Shown one piece after another: positions 11,250 through 22,218 of a stretch of 64,000 nucleotides of DNA. Numbering within the stretch: position 1 is the stretch's first letter; every line of letters begins with the position of its first letter. The stretch spans positions 124,001-188,000 of the forward strand of contig NZ_WMLB01000022.1 of NCBI RefSeq assembly GCF_009709675.1, read 5' to 3'. Source of the stretch: Agromyces bracchium (GTDB taxonomy: Bacteria > Actinomycetota > Actinomycetes > Actinomycetales > Microbacteriaceae). The notes below the pieces were generated by a model. That model saw nothing but the letters and a program-made list of their open reading frames with translations, had not been told where the DNA came from and ran no database searches. Position numbers and translations under genes: made by a program.

Positions 11250-11959
11250 CCGACGAAGCTCACGATGTCGAGCAGCCAGTGCGCGATGACGAGCGGCATC
11301 GTGCGGCCCCAGCGCGTGTAGGCCCAGCCGAAGACGACGCCCATCACGGCGTTGCCGATGAACCCGCCGAACCCCTGATAGAGGTGGTAGCTGCCGCGCA
11401 GCAGCGCGCTCGACAGGATCGTCGCCCACGGGCCGACGCCGAGTTCGCGCAGGCGGGTGAAGAGGTAGCCGACCGCGATGACCTCCTCGGTGAGCGCGGC
11501 CTTGAGGGCGGCGAGCACGAGGATCGGAATCGTCCACCAGTAGGTGTCGAGCGGCTGGGGTACCACGGCCACGGTGAACCCGAGCGCGCGGCCGGCCGCG
11601 TACAGCGCGAGCCCGGGCACGCCGATGACGGCCGCGAGCAGCAGGCCGGATGCCGCGTCCCGGCCCGGTCGCGTCAGGTCGAAGCCGATGCGGCGAAACG
11701 GGCTGCGCCCCGGCTGCCAGAGCAGGTAGAGCACGAGGGCGACGACCGCGAGCCCGAAGACGACGTCCAGGAACTGGTAGGTGAAGTCGAGCCACTCGCG
11801 CGAGGACCGCGACTGGTTCAGCGCGGCGCTCTGCTCGCCGAGCGGGCGCTCCGCGGTGAGCCGGCCGATGATCGCCACGATCGAGTAGACCGCCGACGCC
11901 CCGAGCGAGAGCGCGAGCACGATGGCCACCTCGAAGCGGAGACGTCGTGCCGCAGGCAT
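11195..11959 (-). CDS. CPBP-family intramembrane protease homologue
   Basis: Multi-pass membrane protein of about 254 aa. Seen in order: an N-terminal membrane segment, several further hydrophobic stretches, then LTEEVIAVGYLFTRL (the paired glutamates of motif 1), RGSYHLYQG with the motif-2 His, and VIAHWLLD with the third His. This is the CPBP (CAAX-protease/bacteriocin-processing, Abi) family; most bacterial members have no known substrate. The ATG at 11959 has GAGGA before it and is preferred over a TTG at 11992. Confidence 0.85.
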   Translation of the reverse strand: MPAARRLRFEVAIVLALSLGASAVYSIVAIIGRLTAERPLGEQSAALNQSRSSREWLDFTYQFLDVVFGLAVVALVLYLLWQPGRSPFRRIGFDLTRPGRDAASGLLLAAVIGVPGLALYAAGRALGFTVAVVPQPLDTYWWTIPILVLAALKAALTEEVIAVGYLFTRLRELGVGPWATILSSALLRGSYHLYQGFGGFIGNAVMGVVFGWAYTRWGRTMPLVIAHWLLDIVSFVGYPLAVGWWPGLFAPPAD

Positions 11960-12091
11960 GCGGCAATCCTCGCACGGGCGCCGATGACGCAAGAATCGTG
12001 CGTCGGCGCCTGCTCATCTGCGCACGTACCCGTCGCAAGATTGCGCCTCGGTAACGGTTCCGCCGTGAAGTTTGTTCGGCGATGACCCGCT

Positions 12092-12097
12092 TATAGT
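12092..12097 (+). promoter_or_regulatory. -10 box before the peptide transporter
   Basis: TATAGT, the best -10 hexamer in the 212-bp region between the CPBP gene and the solute-binding lipoprotein. A -35 such as TTTGTT at 12071 has a short 15-bp spacer, so this element is weak evidence. It would give a leader of about 68 nt. Confidence 0.4.
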
Positions 12098-12171
12098 CTC
12101 GATTCACCTACCAGCGCCCCCCTGCTCGACCACGAATCGAACAGTCGTGCGCTCATCTCACAGGAGGAACA

Positions 12172-13788
12172 TTGAAGATCAAGAGAATCGGCGTTGGCGC
12201 CATTGCTCTTGCGGCGGCCGGAGCGCTCACGCTCGCCGGTTGCTCGTCCAGCAACGAGCCCGCGGCCGAGGGCGACTCGACCGCGGTCATCTCGGTCAAC
12301 AACACCGAGCCGCAGAACCCGCTGATCCCGACGAACACGAACGAGGTCGGCGGCGGCCTCGTCCTGCAGAACATCTTCGCCGGTCTCGTGTACTACGACG
12401 CCGAGGGCGCCGCCCACAACGACGTCGCCGAGTCGATCGAGACCGACGACGCACAGACCTACACGATCACGATCCGCGAGGGCCTCACGTTCACCAACGG
12501 CGACCCGGTCGACGCCGAGTCGTTCGTCACGGCCTGGAACTACGGCGCCGCGCTCGACAACGCGCAGCTCTCGAGCTACTTCTTCGAGCCGATCGAGGGC
12601 TTCACGTACGACGAGAACGTCGACGAGCTCTCGGGCCTCGAGGTCGTGGACGACCTGACGTTCACGGTCACGCTCAAGCAGCCCGAGTCTGACTTCCCGC
12701 TGCGACTCGGCTACACCGCGTACTTCCCGCTCCCCGCCTCGGCGTGGGACGACCTCGAGGCGTTCGGCGAGAACCCGGTCGGCAACGGCCCGTACATGAT
12801 GGACGGCGAGGGCGCGTGGCAGCACAACGAGCGCATCGACGTCGTGAAGAACGAGGACTACGACGGCCCGCGCGAGGCGCAGAACGGCGGGATCGACATG
12901 ATCCTGTACGCGAGCACCGACGCGGCCTACGCCGACCTCCAGGGCGGCAACCTCGACATCCTGCAGGATGTTCCGGACAGCGCCCTCGAGACCTTCGAGA
13001 CCGAGTTCGAGGGTCGTTCGGTGAACCAGCCGGGCGCCGCGAATGCGACGATCACCATCCCGGAGCGCCTCGAGCACTTCAGCGGTGAAGAGGGCAAGCT
13101 CCGTCGCGCCGCGATCTCGCACGCGATCGACCGCGAAGAGGTCACCGATGTGATCTTCAACGGCACCCGCTCGCCCGCGTTCGACTTCACGTCGCCGGTC
13201 ATCGACGGCTACTCGGAGGACATCCCGGGTTCCGACGTGCTCGAGTTCGACCCGGAGCTCGCGAAGGAGCTGTGGGCCGAGGCCGACGCGATCAGCCCGT
13301 GGAGCGGCACCTTCGAGCTCGCCTACAACGCCGACGGCCCGAACCAGGGCTGGGTCGACGCCGTGGCGAACCAGCTGAAGAACAACCTCGAGATCGAGGC
13401 CGCCGGTGCTCCCGTCCCGACGTTCGCCGAGCTCCGCACCTCGGTTACCGAGGAGACCATCACCACGCCGTTCCGCACCGGTTGGCAGGCCGACTACCCG
13501 TCGCTCTACAACTTCCTCGGACCGCTGTACGGCACGGGCGCGGGCTCGAACGACGGTAAGTACTCGAACCCCGAGTTCGACGCGCTCCTCGAAGAGGGCG
13601 CCGCGGCGACCGAGGTCGAGGCCGGTATCGAGAAGTTCCAGCAGGCTCAGGAGATCCTCTTCGAGGACCTCCCCGTGATCCCGCTCTGGTACACCAACGG
13701 CCTCGGCGCCTGGGGCGAGCAGGTCGACAACGTCGAGTTCGGTTGGGACACCTGGCCGATCCTGAACCAGGTCACCAAGAGCGAGTAA
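12172..13788 (+). CDS. Peptide ABC transporter solute-binding lipoprotein (family 5, OppA/DppA-like)
   Basis: Membrane-anchored extracytoplasmic receptor delivering peptides or similar solutes to the permease. 538 aa. Lipoprotein signal MKIKRIGVGAIAL with lipobox LAGC (C24). Family-5 features: PQNPLIPTNTNEVGG, REGLTFTNGDPVDAESFVTAWNY, ISHAIDREEV and GWQADYPSLYNFL. The start is TTG, fixed by AGGAGG 4-10 nt upstream; the frame has no closer ATG. First gene of the transporter operon. Confidence 0.95.
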   Translation: MKIKRIGVGAIALAAAGALTLAGCSSSNEPAAEGDSTAVISVNNTEPQNPLIPTNTNEVGGGLVLQNIFAGLVYYDAEGAAHNDVAESIETDDAQTYTITIREGLTFTNGDPVDAESFVTAWNYGAALDNAQLSSYFFEPIEGFTYDENVDELSGLEVVDDLTFTVTLKQPESDFPLRLGYTAYFPLPASAWDDLEAFGENPVGNGPYMMDGEGAWQHNERIDVVKNEDYDGPREAQNGGIDMILYASTDAAYADLQGGNLDILQDVPDSALETFETEFEGRSVNQPGAANATITIPERLEHFSGEEGKLRRAAISHAIDREEVTDVIFNGTRSPAFDFTSPVIDGYSEDIPGSDVLEFDPELAKELWAEADAISPWSGTFELAYNADGPNQGWVDAVANQLKNNLEIEAAGAPVPTFAELRTSVTEETITTPFRTGWQADYPSLYNFLGPLYGTGAGSNDGKYSNPEFDALLEEGAAATEVEAGIEKFQQAQEILFEDLPVIPLWYTNGLGAWGEQVDNVEFGWDTWPILNQVTKSE

Positions 13789-13828
13789 TTCTCGAACGGG
13801 GTGTCAGGGGTTAGACTCTCTGTCGCCC

Positions 13829-13861
13829 GTGGGGCGGCGGTCCAGTGGATCGCCGCCCCAC
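13829..13861 (+). terminator. Intercistronic stem-loop between binding protein and permease
   Basis: Perfect 11-bp arms GTGGGGCGGCG (13829-13839) and CGCCGCCCCAC (13851-13861). No T-run. Such stem-loops after the binding-protein gene usually cause partial termination or protect the upstream mRNA, so that the receptor is made in excess over the membrane parts. A TAGACT at 13812-13817 just before it could be an internal -10 box for the permease genes. Confidence 0.65.
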
Positions 13862-13971
13862 TCCCACGTATCCGGGGTGTGCCGAGACGCGTAACATCGT
13901 GTGTGCGCACTCCCATATCGGTGAGGTTTTCTTCCACAATGTCAACACACGCAGATCGCGGGGCCTGATCA

Positions 13972-14901
13972 ATGGCCGGCTACATCGCGCGCCGACTGCT
14001 TCAGGCGATCCCTGTCCTGCTCGGCACCACATTCCTGATCTACTTCATGGTGTTCGCCCTTCCCGGCGACCCGATCATCGCGCTGTTCGGTGAGAAGACG
14101 CCGTCCCCGGCGGTCGTCGAGCAGCTCCGCGAACGGTACAACCTGGACCAGCCGTTCATCGTCCAGTACTTCCTCTTCCTCGGCGGCATCTTCCGCGGCG
14201 ACTTCGGAACCTCGTTCTCCGGCCAGCCCGTCTCCGAGATCCTCGCGGCGACCTTCCCGGTCACGCTGCGCCTCGCGGTGCTCGCGGTCTTCTTCGAGAT
14301 GGTCGCCGGTATCACGATCGGCCTGGTCTCGGGGCTTCGCAAGGGCGGCATCTTCGACGCGAGCGCGCTCGTCGTGAGCCTGATCCTCATCTCGCTCCCG
14401 ATCTTCGTCATCGCGTTCGTCGCGCAGTTCATCTTCGGGATCCAGCTCGGATGGTTCCGAACGACGGTGAGCTCCGGAGCGCCGATCCAGGACCTGATAC
14501 TCCCGGCGATCGTGCTCGCCACGATCAGCTTCGCGCAGATCACCCGACTGACGAGGGCGTCGGTCATCGACACGGACACCCAGGACTTCGTTCGCACCGC
14601 CGCGAGCAAGGGCCTGAGCCGCCGGCGGATCGTTCCCGTCCACATCCTCCGCAACTCGCTCATTCCCGTCGTGACCTACCTCGCCGTCGACTTCGGCGTG
14701 CTCATGGTGGGTGCGACGGTGACCGAGGGCATCTTCAACGTGCCCGGCGTCGGCCGGACGCTCTACCAGGCCATCATCCGCGGCGAGGGACCGACCGTCG
14801 TCTCGTTCGTGACCGTGATGGTGCTGATCTACCTCGTCATCAACCTGCTGGTGGATCTGCTGTACGCCGTTCTCGACCCGAGGATCCGCTATGCCAAGTA
14901 A
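13972..14901 (+). CDS. Peptide ABC transporter permease (OppB/DppB-like)
   Basis: 309 aa inner-membrane permease with about six membrane segments. N-terminal MAGYIARRLLQAIPVLLG is typical of the family, and the cytoplasmic EAA-type loop is near 195-225 (QDFVRTAASKGLSRRRIVPVHILRN). Ends by overlapping the next permease gene by 11 bp. ATG start has only a weak GGGG ribosome site. Confidence 0.95.
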   Translation: MAGYIARRLLQAIPVLLGTTFLIYFMVFALPGDPIIALFGEKTPSPAVVEQLRERYNLDQPFIVQYFLFLGGIFRGDFGTSFSGQPVSEILAATFPVTLRLAVLAVFFEMVAGITIGLVSGLRKGGIFDASALVVSLILISLPIFVIAFVAQFIFGIQLGWFRTTVSSGAPIQDLILPAIVLATISFAQITRLTRASVIDTDTQDFVRTAASKGLSRRRIVPVHILRNSLIPVVTYLAVDFGVLMVGATVTEGIFNVPGVGRTLYQAIIRGEGPTVVSFVTVMVLIYLVINLLVDLLYAVLDPRIRYAK

Positions 14902-15844
14902 CACCCGACCCACGCAGGCGCACTACGTCGCGCCCCTCGAAGAGACGCCGCTGGTCGCGATCGACTCAGTGAAGGCCGACGGCAAGCCGTCGAACCTGTG
15001 GACCGACGCCTGGAAGGACGTGCGCAAGCGTCCGATGTTCTGGATCTCGGCCGCGCTGATCCTGTTGGTCGTGATCGTCGCCCTCTTCCCCGGGTGGTTC
15101 ACGCAGGTCCCGCCGAACAACGACTGCCAGCTCTCGAACAGCAACGGCGGGCCGCAGCCCGATCACCCGCTCGGGTTCACGAAGCAGGGATGCGACATCT
15201 ACTCGCGCATCATCCATGGCACCTCGACCTCGCTGTCCGTCGGGCTGATCGTGACGTTCATCGTCGCGACCCTCGGCATCGTCATGGGCGCCCTCGCCGG
15301 CTTCTACGGTCGCTGGGTCGACGCGGTGCTCTCGCGCCTCGGCGACATCTTCTTCTCGATCCCCTACATCCTCGCCGCCGTCGTCATCATGTCGGTGCTC
15401 TCGCAGTACGCGAACGTGTGGGTGATCTCTCTCGCCATCGGCATCTTCGCGTGGCCTGCGACGGCTCGTGTCCTGCGTGCCGAGATCCTGAGGGTGAAGA
15501 ACTCCGACTTCGTGATGGCCGCCACGGCACTCGGCGTCTCGCGCTTCCGGATCCTCGTCCGGCACGTGCTGCCGAACTCGATCGCGCCGGTGATCGTGAT
15601 CACGACGATCTCGCTGGCATCGGCGATCGTGGCCGAGGCGACGCTCTCGTTCCTCGGCGTCGGACTGCCCTCCTCGACCATGTCGTGGGGCAACGACATC
15701 AGCCAGGCGCAGACGGACCTTCGCACCGCCCCGCAGACGCTGATCCTGCCCTCCATCGCGCTCTCGGTCACGGTGCTGAGCTTCATCATGCTCGGCGAGG
15801 TCGTCCGCGACGCGCTCGACCCGAAGGCGAGGGCGCAGCGATGA
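14891..15844 (+). CDS. Peptide ABC transporter permease (OppC/DppC-like)
   Basis: 317 aa partner permease. An N-terminal cytoplasmic tail of about 45 residues precedes the first membrane segment (MFWISAALILLVVIVALFPG), followed by an external loop with two cysteines and five more segments; the EAA-type loop is SDFVMAATALGVSRFRILVRHVLPN. ATG overlaps the OppB stop region, and its own TGA overlaps the ATG of the ATPase gene. Confidence 0.95.
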   Translation: MPSNTRPTQAHYVAPLEETPLVAIDSVKADGKPSNLWTDAWKDVRKRPMFWISAALILLVVIVALFPGWFTQVPPNNDCQLSNSNGGPQPDHPLGFTKQGCDIYSRIIHGTSTSLSVGLIVTFIVATLGIVMGALAGFYGRWVDAVLSRLGDIFFSIPYILAAVVIMSVLSQYANVWVISLAIGIFAWPATARVLRAEILRVKNSDFVMAATALGVSRFRILVRHVLPNSIAPVIVITTISLASAIVAEATLSFLGVGLPSSTMSWGNDISQAQTDLRTAPQTLILPSIALSVTVLSFIMLGEVVRDALDPKARAQR

Positions 15845-17610
15845 CCGAGATCGTGAACGGAACCGATGTGCACCAGGCAACGACGAGCGACACGGAGCGC
15901 CCGATCCTCGAGATCAAGGACCTCGAGGTCGCGTTCAACACCCAGACCGGCAAGGTGAAGGCCGTCGACGGCGTGAACATCACGCTGTATCGCGGCCAGA
16001 GCCTCGCGATCGTCGGCGAGTCCGGATCGGGCAAGTCGACGACCGCGCACGCGATCATCAACCTGCTCCCCGGCACCGGACACATCGCCGGCGGACAGAT
16101 CCTCCTCGACGGCCAGGACATCTCCAAGGCCTCCAAGAGGGAGATGGAGTCGATCCGCGGTCGCAAGATCGGCTTCGTGCCGCAGGACCCGATGTCGAAC
16201 CTCAACCCCGTATGGTCCATCGGGTTCCAGGTGGAGGAGGCCATCAAGGCCAACGGCATCGCCACTGGCCGGAAGGAAGTCAAGGCGCGCGCCATCGAGG
16301 TGCTGCAGCAGGCCGGCCTGAGGGACGCCGACCGTCGACTCAAGCAGTTCCCGCACCAGTTCTCGGGCGGGATGCGCCAGCGCGTGCTCATCGGCATGGG
16401 TCTGGCGGCCGATCCGCAGCTCCTGATCGCCGACGAGCCGACCTCGGCGCTCGACGTCACGGTGCAGCGGGTGATCCTCGATCACCTCGAGTCGCTCACG
16501 CGCGAGCTCGGGACGACCCTGCTCTTCATCACGCACGACCTCGGTCTGGCCGCGGAGCGCGCGGAGCAGCTCGTCGTGATGTACAAGGGCAAGATCGTCG
16601 AATCGGGCCCATCGCTCGAGATCCTGCAGAACCCGCAGCACCCGTACACGCAGCGACTGGTCGCTGCGGCGCCGAGCCTCGCGTCGCGCCGCATCCAGGC
16701 GACGGGCAGTGTGGCAGCGGCCGAGGCGTCGATGTCCGAAGGCGCGGCCGCGGCGGCGGGCGACTCGATCGACCTGATCGCGACGGCGGAGGCGCGTCAC
16801 GAGGCGCTGGAGAGCGCGGTCGGACAGCCGCCGGCGATCGTGGTGGAAGACCTGACCAAGGTCTTCAAGATCCGCGGGTCGGGCGACTTCACCGCGGTCG
16901 ACGGCGTGTCGTTCCAGATCGCCAAGGGCACAACCACGGCCCTCGTCGGAGAGTCGGGTTCCGGCAAGTCCACCGTTGCGAAGATGCTGCTCAAGCTGGA
17001 GGACTCCACGAGCGGCAAGATCGTCGTCGGCGGCAAGGACCTCGCGAAGCTCAGCGAGAAGGAGCTCTTCGCGCTCCGAGGTCGCATGCAGCCGGTGTTC
17101 CAGGACCCGTACGGTTCGCTGAACCCGCTCCGCAACATCGGGAACACGATCGCCGAGCCGCTGTCGACCCACAAGGTCGGCGATCGGGCGTCGCGCCGTG
17201 CGCGCGTGTTCGAGCTGCTCGACCAGGTCTCGCTGCCGCGCACGCTCGTCGGCCGCTACCCGAACGAGCTCTCCGGGGGCCAGCGACAGCGCATCGCGAT
17301 CGCGCGTGCGCTCGCGTTGAAGCCCGAGATCGTCGTGCTCGACGAGGCCGTGTCGGCGCTCGACGTGCTCGTGCAGGCCCAGATCCTGCGCCTGCTCGCC
17401 GACCTGCAGGCCGAGCTCGATCTCACGTACCTCTTCATCACGCACGACCTCGCGGTCGTCCGCGTCATCGCCGACCACGTCTGCGTGATGCAGAAGGGGC
17501 GCATCGTCGAGGCCGCGACCACCGACGAGGTGTTCGAGAACCCGCAGGAGCAGTACACCAAGGATCTCCTCGCGGCGATCCCCGGTGCGAACCTCCAGAT
17601 CGGCGCGTAG
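15841..17610 (+). CDS. Fused dual ATPase of the peptide ABC transporter (OppD-OppF)
   Basis: 589 aa with two complete ATP-binding domains. Domain 1 (about 22-280): GESGSGKSTT, Q-loop FVPQDPMSN, signature FSGGMRQR, LLIADEPTSALD, THDLG. Domain 2 (about 335-589): GESGSGKSTVAK, FQDPYGSLNP, LSGGQRQR, VVLDEAVSALD, THDLAVV. Domain 2 has DEAVSALD where most have DEPTSALD. An Ala/Ser-rich linker (about 285-330) joins them. Fusion of OppD and OppF is common in actinobacteria. Confidence 0.96.
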   Translation: MTEIVNGTDVHQATTSDTERPILEIKDLEVAFNTQTGKVKAVDGVNITLYRGQSLAIVGESGSGKSTTAHAIINLLPGTGHIAGGQILLDGQDISKASKREMESIRGRKIGFVPQDPMSNLNPVWSIGFQVEEAIKANGIATGRKEVKARAIEVLQQAGLRDADRRLKQFPHQFSGGMRQRVLIGMGLAADPQLLIADEPTSALDVTVQRVILDHLESLTRELGTTLLFITHDLGLAAERAEQLVVMYKGKIVESGPSLEILQNPQHPYTQRLVAAAPSLASRRIQATGSVAAAEASMSEGAAAAAGDSIDLIATAEARHEALESAVGQPPAIVVEDLTKVFKIRGSGDFTAVDGVSFQIAKGTTTALVGESGSGKSTVAKMLLKLEDSTSGKIVVGGKDLAKLSEKELFALRGRMQPVFQDPYGSLNPLRNIGNTIAEPLSTHKVGDRASRRARVFELLDQVSLPRTLVGRYPNELSGGQRQRIAIARALALKPEIVVLDEAVSALDVLVQAQILRLLADLQAELDLTYLFITHDLAVVRVIADHVCVMQKGRIVEAATTDEVFENPQEQYTKDLLAAIPGANLQIGA

Positions 17611-17624
17611 TCGCGCTGAACTGC

Positions 17625-17662
17625 CGGACGCCCGGTCTCCGCTCGCGGAGGCCGGGCGTCCG
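17625..17662 (+). terminator. Terminator of the peptide transporter operon
   Basis: Hairpin with arms CGGACGCCCGG (17625-17635) and CCGGGCGTCCG (17652-17662); the loop holds a further short CTCCG/CGGAG stem. CCGTTTCC follows. Confidence 0.75.
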
Positions 17663-17809
17663 CCGTTTCCGCCGGACGCGGTAGGCTGGTCTGGCGCGAT
17701 CCGTGACTTCGGCTCCTCGCGCTCCCACCGACTCCACTCCAGCGCCTCGGCGCTGCCGATCCGCGCCCCGGAGCCGCACGGCGACCGGAGGCCACGCGAG
17801 GACCACACC

Positions 17810-19732
<1,923 letters not shown>

Positions 19733-19745
19733 CACCCGGTCGAAG

Positions 19746-19776
19746 GGGGATGCCGCGGGGAGCCCGCGGCATCCCC
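19746..19776 (+). terminator. Terminator of typA
   Basis: Perfect 14-bp arms (19746-19759 and 19763-19776) with a 3-nt loop, then TTTC. The stem contains GGATGCC and its complement. Confidence 0.85.
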
Positions 19777-19855
19777 TTTCGGCGTCTCGGCGGTGGCGCG
19801 TTCGTCATCGATGCGGGCAGTGGAGGAACCTCACAGAAACGACCTCGTATGGTTG

Positions 19856-19875
19856 TCGGGTTCTTCGAAACCCGA
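19856..19875. promoter_or_regulatory. Leader hairpin before the M23 peptidase gene
   Basis: 7-bp arms TCGGGTT (19856-19862) and AACCCGA (19869-19875), loop CTTCGA, 47 nt before the chosen ATG. It is followed by CGTTACGCAACCGTTAC, which repeats CGTTAC. The 189-bp gap between typA and this gene holds the typA terminator and this element. I see no ydaO-type riboswitch core. Confidence 0.35.
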
Positions 19876-19921
19876 GTTTGTCGTTACGCAACCGTTACCT
19901 GAGTACCAACTTCCCCCGCTT

Positions 19922-20782
19922 ATGAACTTCCCCCAGCCCCAGCATGGCCGTCGTGCGGCCGGACGGCCCCGTTACCGCCGCACCGCCCCCGCAACGCCCA
20001 TCACCCGCGCCGTCCCCGACGCCCCGCAGGAGACCGTGGCCCCGGCACGTCCGGCCGGCCGTCGTCGCGCCGCAGCCGCCCTGCGCCCCGTCATGACGAT
20101 CGGCGCCATGACCTTCGCCGGTGGCATGCTGCTCTCGACGAGCGTCCCCGCGCTCGCGGTGACCGCGACCGACACCGTGGCCCGCGCCTCCGTGTACGCC
20201 CCCGCCGAGGACACCATCTCGCTCCGCTCGCAGACCCTCGAGGTCGGTTCCGAGGTCGCGCTCGAGCCCATCGAGGTCGGCGGCTTCGACGTCGAGGCGG
20301 CCCCGCCGCCCATCGAGTCGAGCGTCGCCGGCGTGGGCGAGGTCTCCCTGCTGCAGGCCGACCGCGTCGTGTGGCCGGTTGACCCCTCGCGCACCGCGTC
20401 GGGCTTCGGCCCCCGCATCGCGCCGTGCGCCGGATGTTCCACCTTCCACGACGGCATCGACTTCAACCCGGGCGTCGGCGCGACCATCGGCTCGATCGCC
20501 GACGGCGTCGTGATCACGGCCACCGAGGCCGGCGGCGGCCTGGGGGTCTACGTCGAGGTGCAGCACAACATCGACGGCGCGGTCGTCACCTCGCTCTACG
20601 CCCACATGCAGTACGGCTCGCTCGCCGTCGCTCCCGGCCAGCGGGTGACCGCCGGTCAGCCGCTCGGCGCGGTCGGAACGACCGGTCAGTCGACCGGACC
20701 GCACCTCCACCTGGAGATGTACGGCGCCGACGGCGTCCGCTTCGACGGGATGGCCTGGCTCAGCTCGCACGTCAACGGCTGA
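19922..20782 (+). CDS. M23-family (LytM-like) cell-wall peptidase, exported
   Basis: 286 aa. A basic, Pro/Arg-rich cytoplasmic N-terminus (1-55), then a hydrophobic segment (about 56-80: VMTIGAMTFAGGMLLSTSVP) that is either signal peptide or anchor, a linker, and the C-terminal M23 domain (about 150-280). Zinc ligands: His and Asp of TFHDGIDFNPG and the HLHLE motif in GPHLHLEMYG. Catalytically complete, so it probably cuts peptidoglycan cross-links. The ATG has no clear ribosome site; the start could be slightly different. Confidence 0.88.
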   Translation: MNFPQPQHGRRAAGRPRYRRTAPATPITRAVPDAPQETVAPARPAGRRRAAAALRPVMTIGAMTFAGGMLLSTSVPALAVTATDTVARASVYAPAEDTISLRSQTLEVGSEVALEPIEVGGFDVEAAPPPIESSVAGVGEVSLLQADRVVWPVDPSRTASGFGPRIAPCAGCSTFHDGIDFNPGVGATIGSIADGVVITATEAGGGLGVYVEVQHNIDGAVVTSLYAHMQYGSLAVAPGQRVTAGQPLGAVGTTGQSTGPHLHLEMYGADGVRFDGMAWLSSHVNG

Positions 20783-20843
20783 GGTTCGCGACAGCGACGA
20801 CGCCGGCTCACGTGCCGCGGTGCGTGCCGCGGCACCCCTCGCC

Positions 20844-21656
20844 TCAGCGACCCGAGAACTCGGGCTCGCGCTTCTCGATGAACGCGGCGACGCCCTCGCG
20901 CATGTCGGCGGTGCGGAACGCGTCCGCGAAGCCGGCGACCTCGAGCGAGGCCGCGGTCTCCGTGGGGGTTCCTGCCGCATCGACCAGCACGCGCTTGGCG
21001 AGGGCGACCGCCGTCCAGGCGTTCGCCGCGACCTCCTCGATCGTCGCGCGTGCGCCCGCGAGCAGCGCTTCCCGGTCGGCGAAGCGCCGCGCGACGAGGC
21101 CGGCCGCCTCGGCCGTCGCGGCGTCGATGCGCCGGCCCGTGAAGATGAGCTCCTTCGCGAGCGAGAGCCCGACGGCGCGCGGCAGGCGGACCGTGCCGCC
21201 GAACCCGGGGATGAGACCCAGCCGGACCTCGGGCTGGCCGAACGAGGACGCATCCGTCGCATAGATCACGTCGCACGCGAGTGCGAGCTCGAGCCCGCCG
21301 CCGAGCGCGAACCCGTCGACGCACGCGATGACGGGCGCCGGGAATGCCTCGATCGCCGAGGCGACGCGATGCCCGAGACGTGAGGCCTCAGCACCTTCCT
21401 CGGGAGTGAGCGTCGAGAGCGAGCGGATGTCGGCGCCGGCGACGAACGCGCGGCCGCCCTCGCCGACGACGATGACGCCGCGGACCGCGTCGGCCTCTTC
21501 GAGGAGCTCGTCGAAGGCGTCGGCGAGCGCGCGGAGCACCTCGGGGGAGAGCGCGTTCAGCGCCTTCGGCCGGTCGATCACGACGGTGGCGACGACGCCG
21601 TCGCGTTCGATGCGCACGGGCGCGCGGTCCGCGTCGGTTCCGGGCTGTTCGGTCAT
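20844..21656 (-). CDS. Enoyl-CoA hydratase/isomerase (crotonase family)
   Basis: 270 aa. Oxyanion-hole region AGADIRSL and GFALGGG; both catalytic glutamates of true hydratases are present, in GGGLELALACD and FGQPEVRLG. C-terminal KREPEFSGR is common in short-chain enoyl-CoA hydratases. It stands alone, so the pathway (fatty-acid or amino-acid breakdown) cannot be told. Confidence 0.92.
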   Translation of the reverse strand: MTEQPGTDADRAPVRIERDGVVATVVIDRPKALNALSPEVLRALADAFDELLEEADAVRGVIVVGEGGRAFVAGADIRSLSTLTPEEGAEASRLGHRVASAIEAFPAPVIACVDGFALGGGLELALACDVIYATDASSFGQPEVRLGLIPGFGGTVRLPRAVGLSLAKELIFTGRRIDAATAEAAGLVARRFADREALLAGARATIEEVAANAWTAVALAKRVLVDAAGTPTETAASLEVAGFADAFRTADMREGVAAFIEKREPEFSGR

Positions 21657-21774
21657 CCTCGATCGTCCTTCCCGCGGCGTTCAGCCGCACCGCCGACCAC
21701 GCTACGGCATGGCGCCCACGGGTCGAGCCGGGCCCGTCGGGACGGACCCAGCCACGGCGGATAGACTCGCGCCC

Positions 21775-22218
21775 ATGCCTCTCCTCTCCAGGCGCGCACG
21801 CGCCACGGCCGTCGCGGCGAGCCTCGCGGCGGCAGCCCTGCTCTCCGGGTGCACGGGCACCGTGCAGGAGGCCGTCGAGCGCGGTGTCGAGGACGCCGTC
21901 GAGGGTGCGACGGGCGGTCAGGTCGACCTGAGCGGCGAGCTCCCGGCCGACTTCCCGGCGTCGGTGCCGGTCATCGACGGCGACGTCGAGCTCGCCGGCG
22001 GCGCGGCGGACGCCGAGGGGTGGGTCGTGGTCATGAGCTCCGAGGCGACGGATCCGCTGGGCGACGCCCGCGCCGCGATCGAGGGCGCCGGGTTCCGCGA
22101 GGACCCCACGCTGGCCCAGGCCACCGCGGCCGGGTCCGCGTACACCGACGGCGAGTACCTCGTCATCCTCGCGGGCGAGGGCGGCACGGTGACCTACACC
22201 GTGACGCCGGCGCCGTGA
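21775..22218 (+). CDS. Hypothetical lipoprotein
   Basis: 147 aa. Signal MPLLSRRARATAVAASLAAA with lipobox LLSGC (C25). The mature part has two repeats of a beta-rich pattern with FPASVPVIDGDVELAG; function unknown. TAGACT at 21762-21767 is 7 nt before the ATG, suggesting a leaderless mRNA. The GTG of the next gene overlaps its stop. Confidence 0.85.
   Translation: MPLLSRRARATAVAASLAAAALLSGCTGTVQEAVERGVEDAVEGATGGQVDLSGELPADFPASVPVIDGDVELAGGAADAEGWVVVMSSEATDPLGDARAAIEGAGFREDPTLAQATAAGSAYTDGEYLVILAGEGGTVTYTVTPAP

Noticed and set aside
19777..19921. ydaO-type (c-di-AMP) riboswitch before the M23 peptidase gene
   Set aside because: Such elements often precede actinobacterial cell-wall hydrolases, but the interval is too short and lacks the conserved core.
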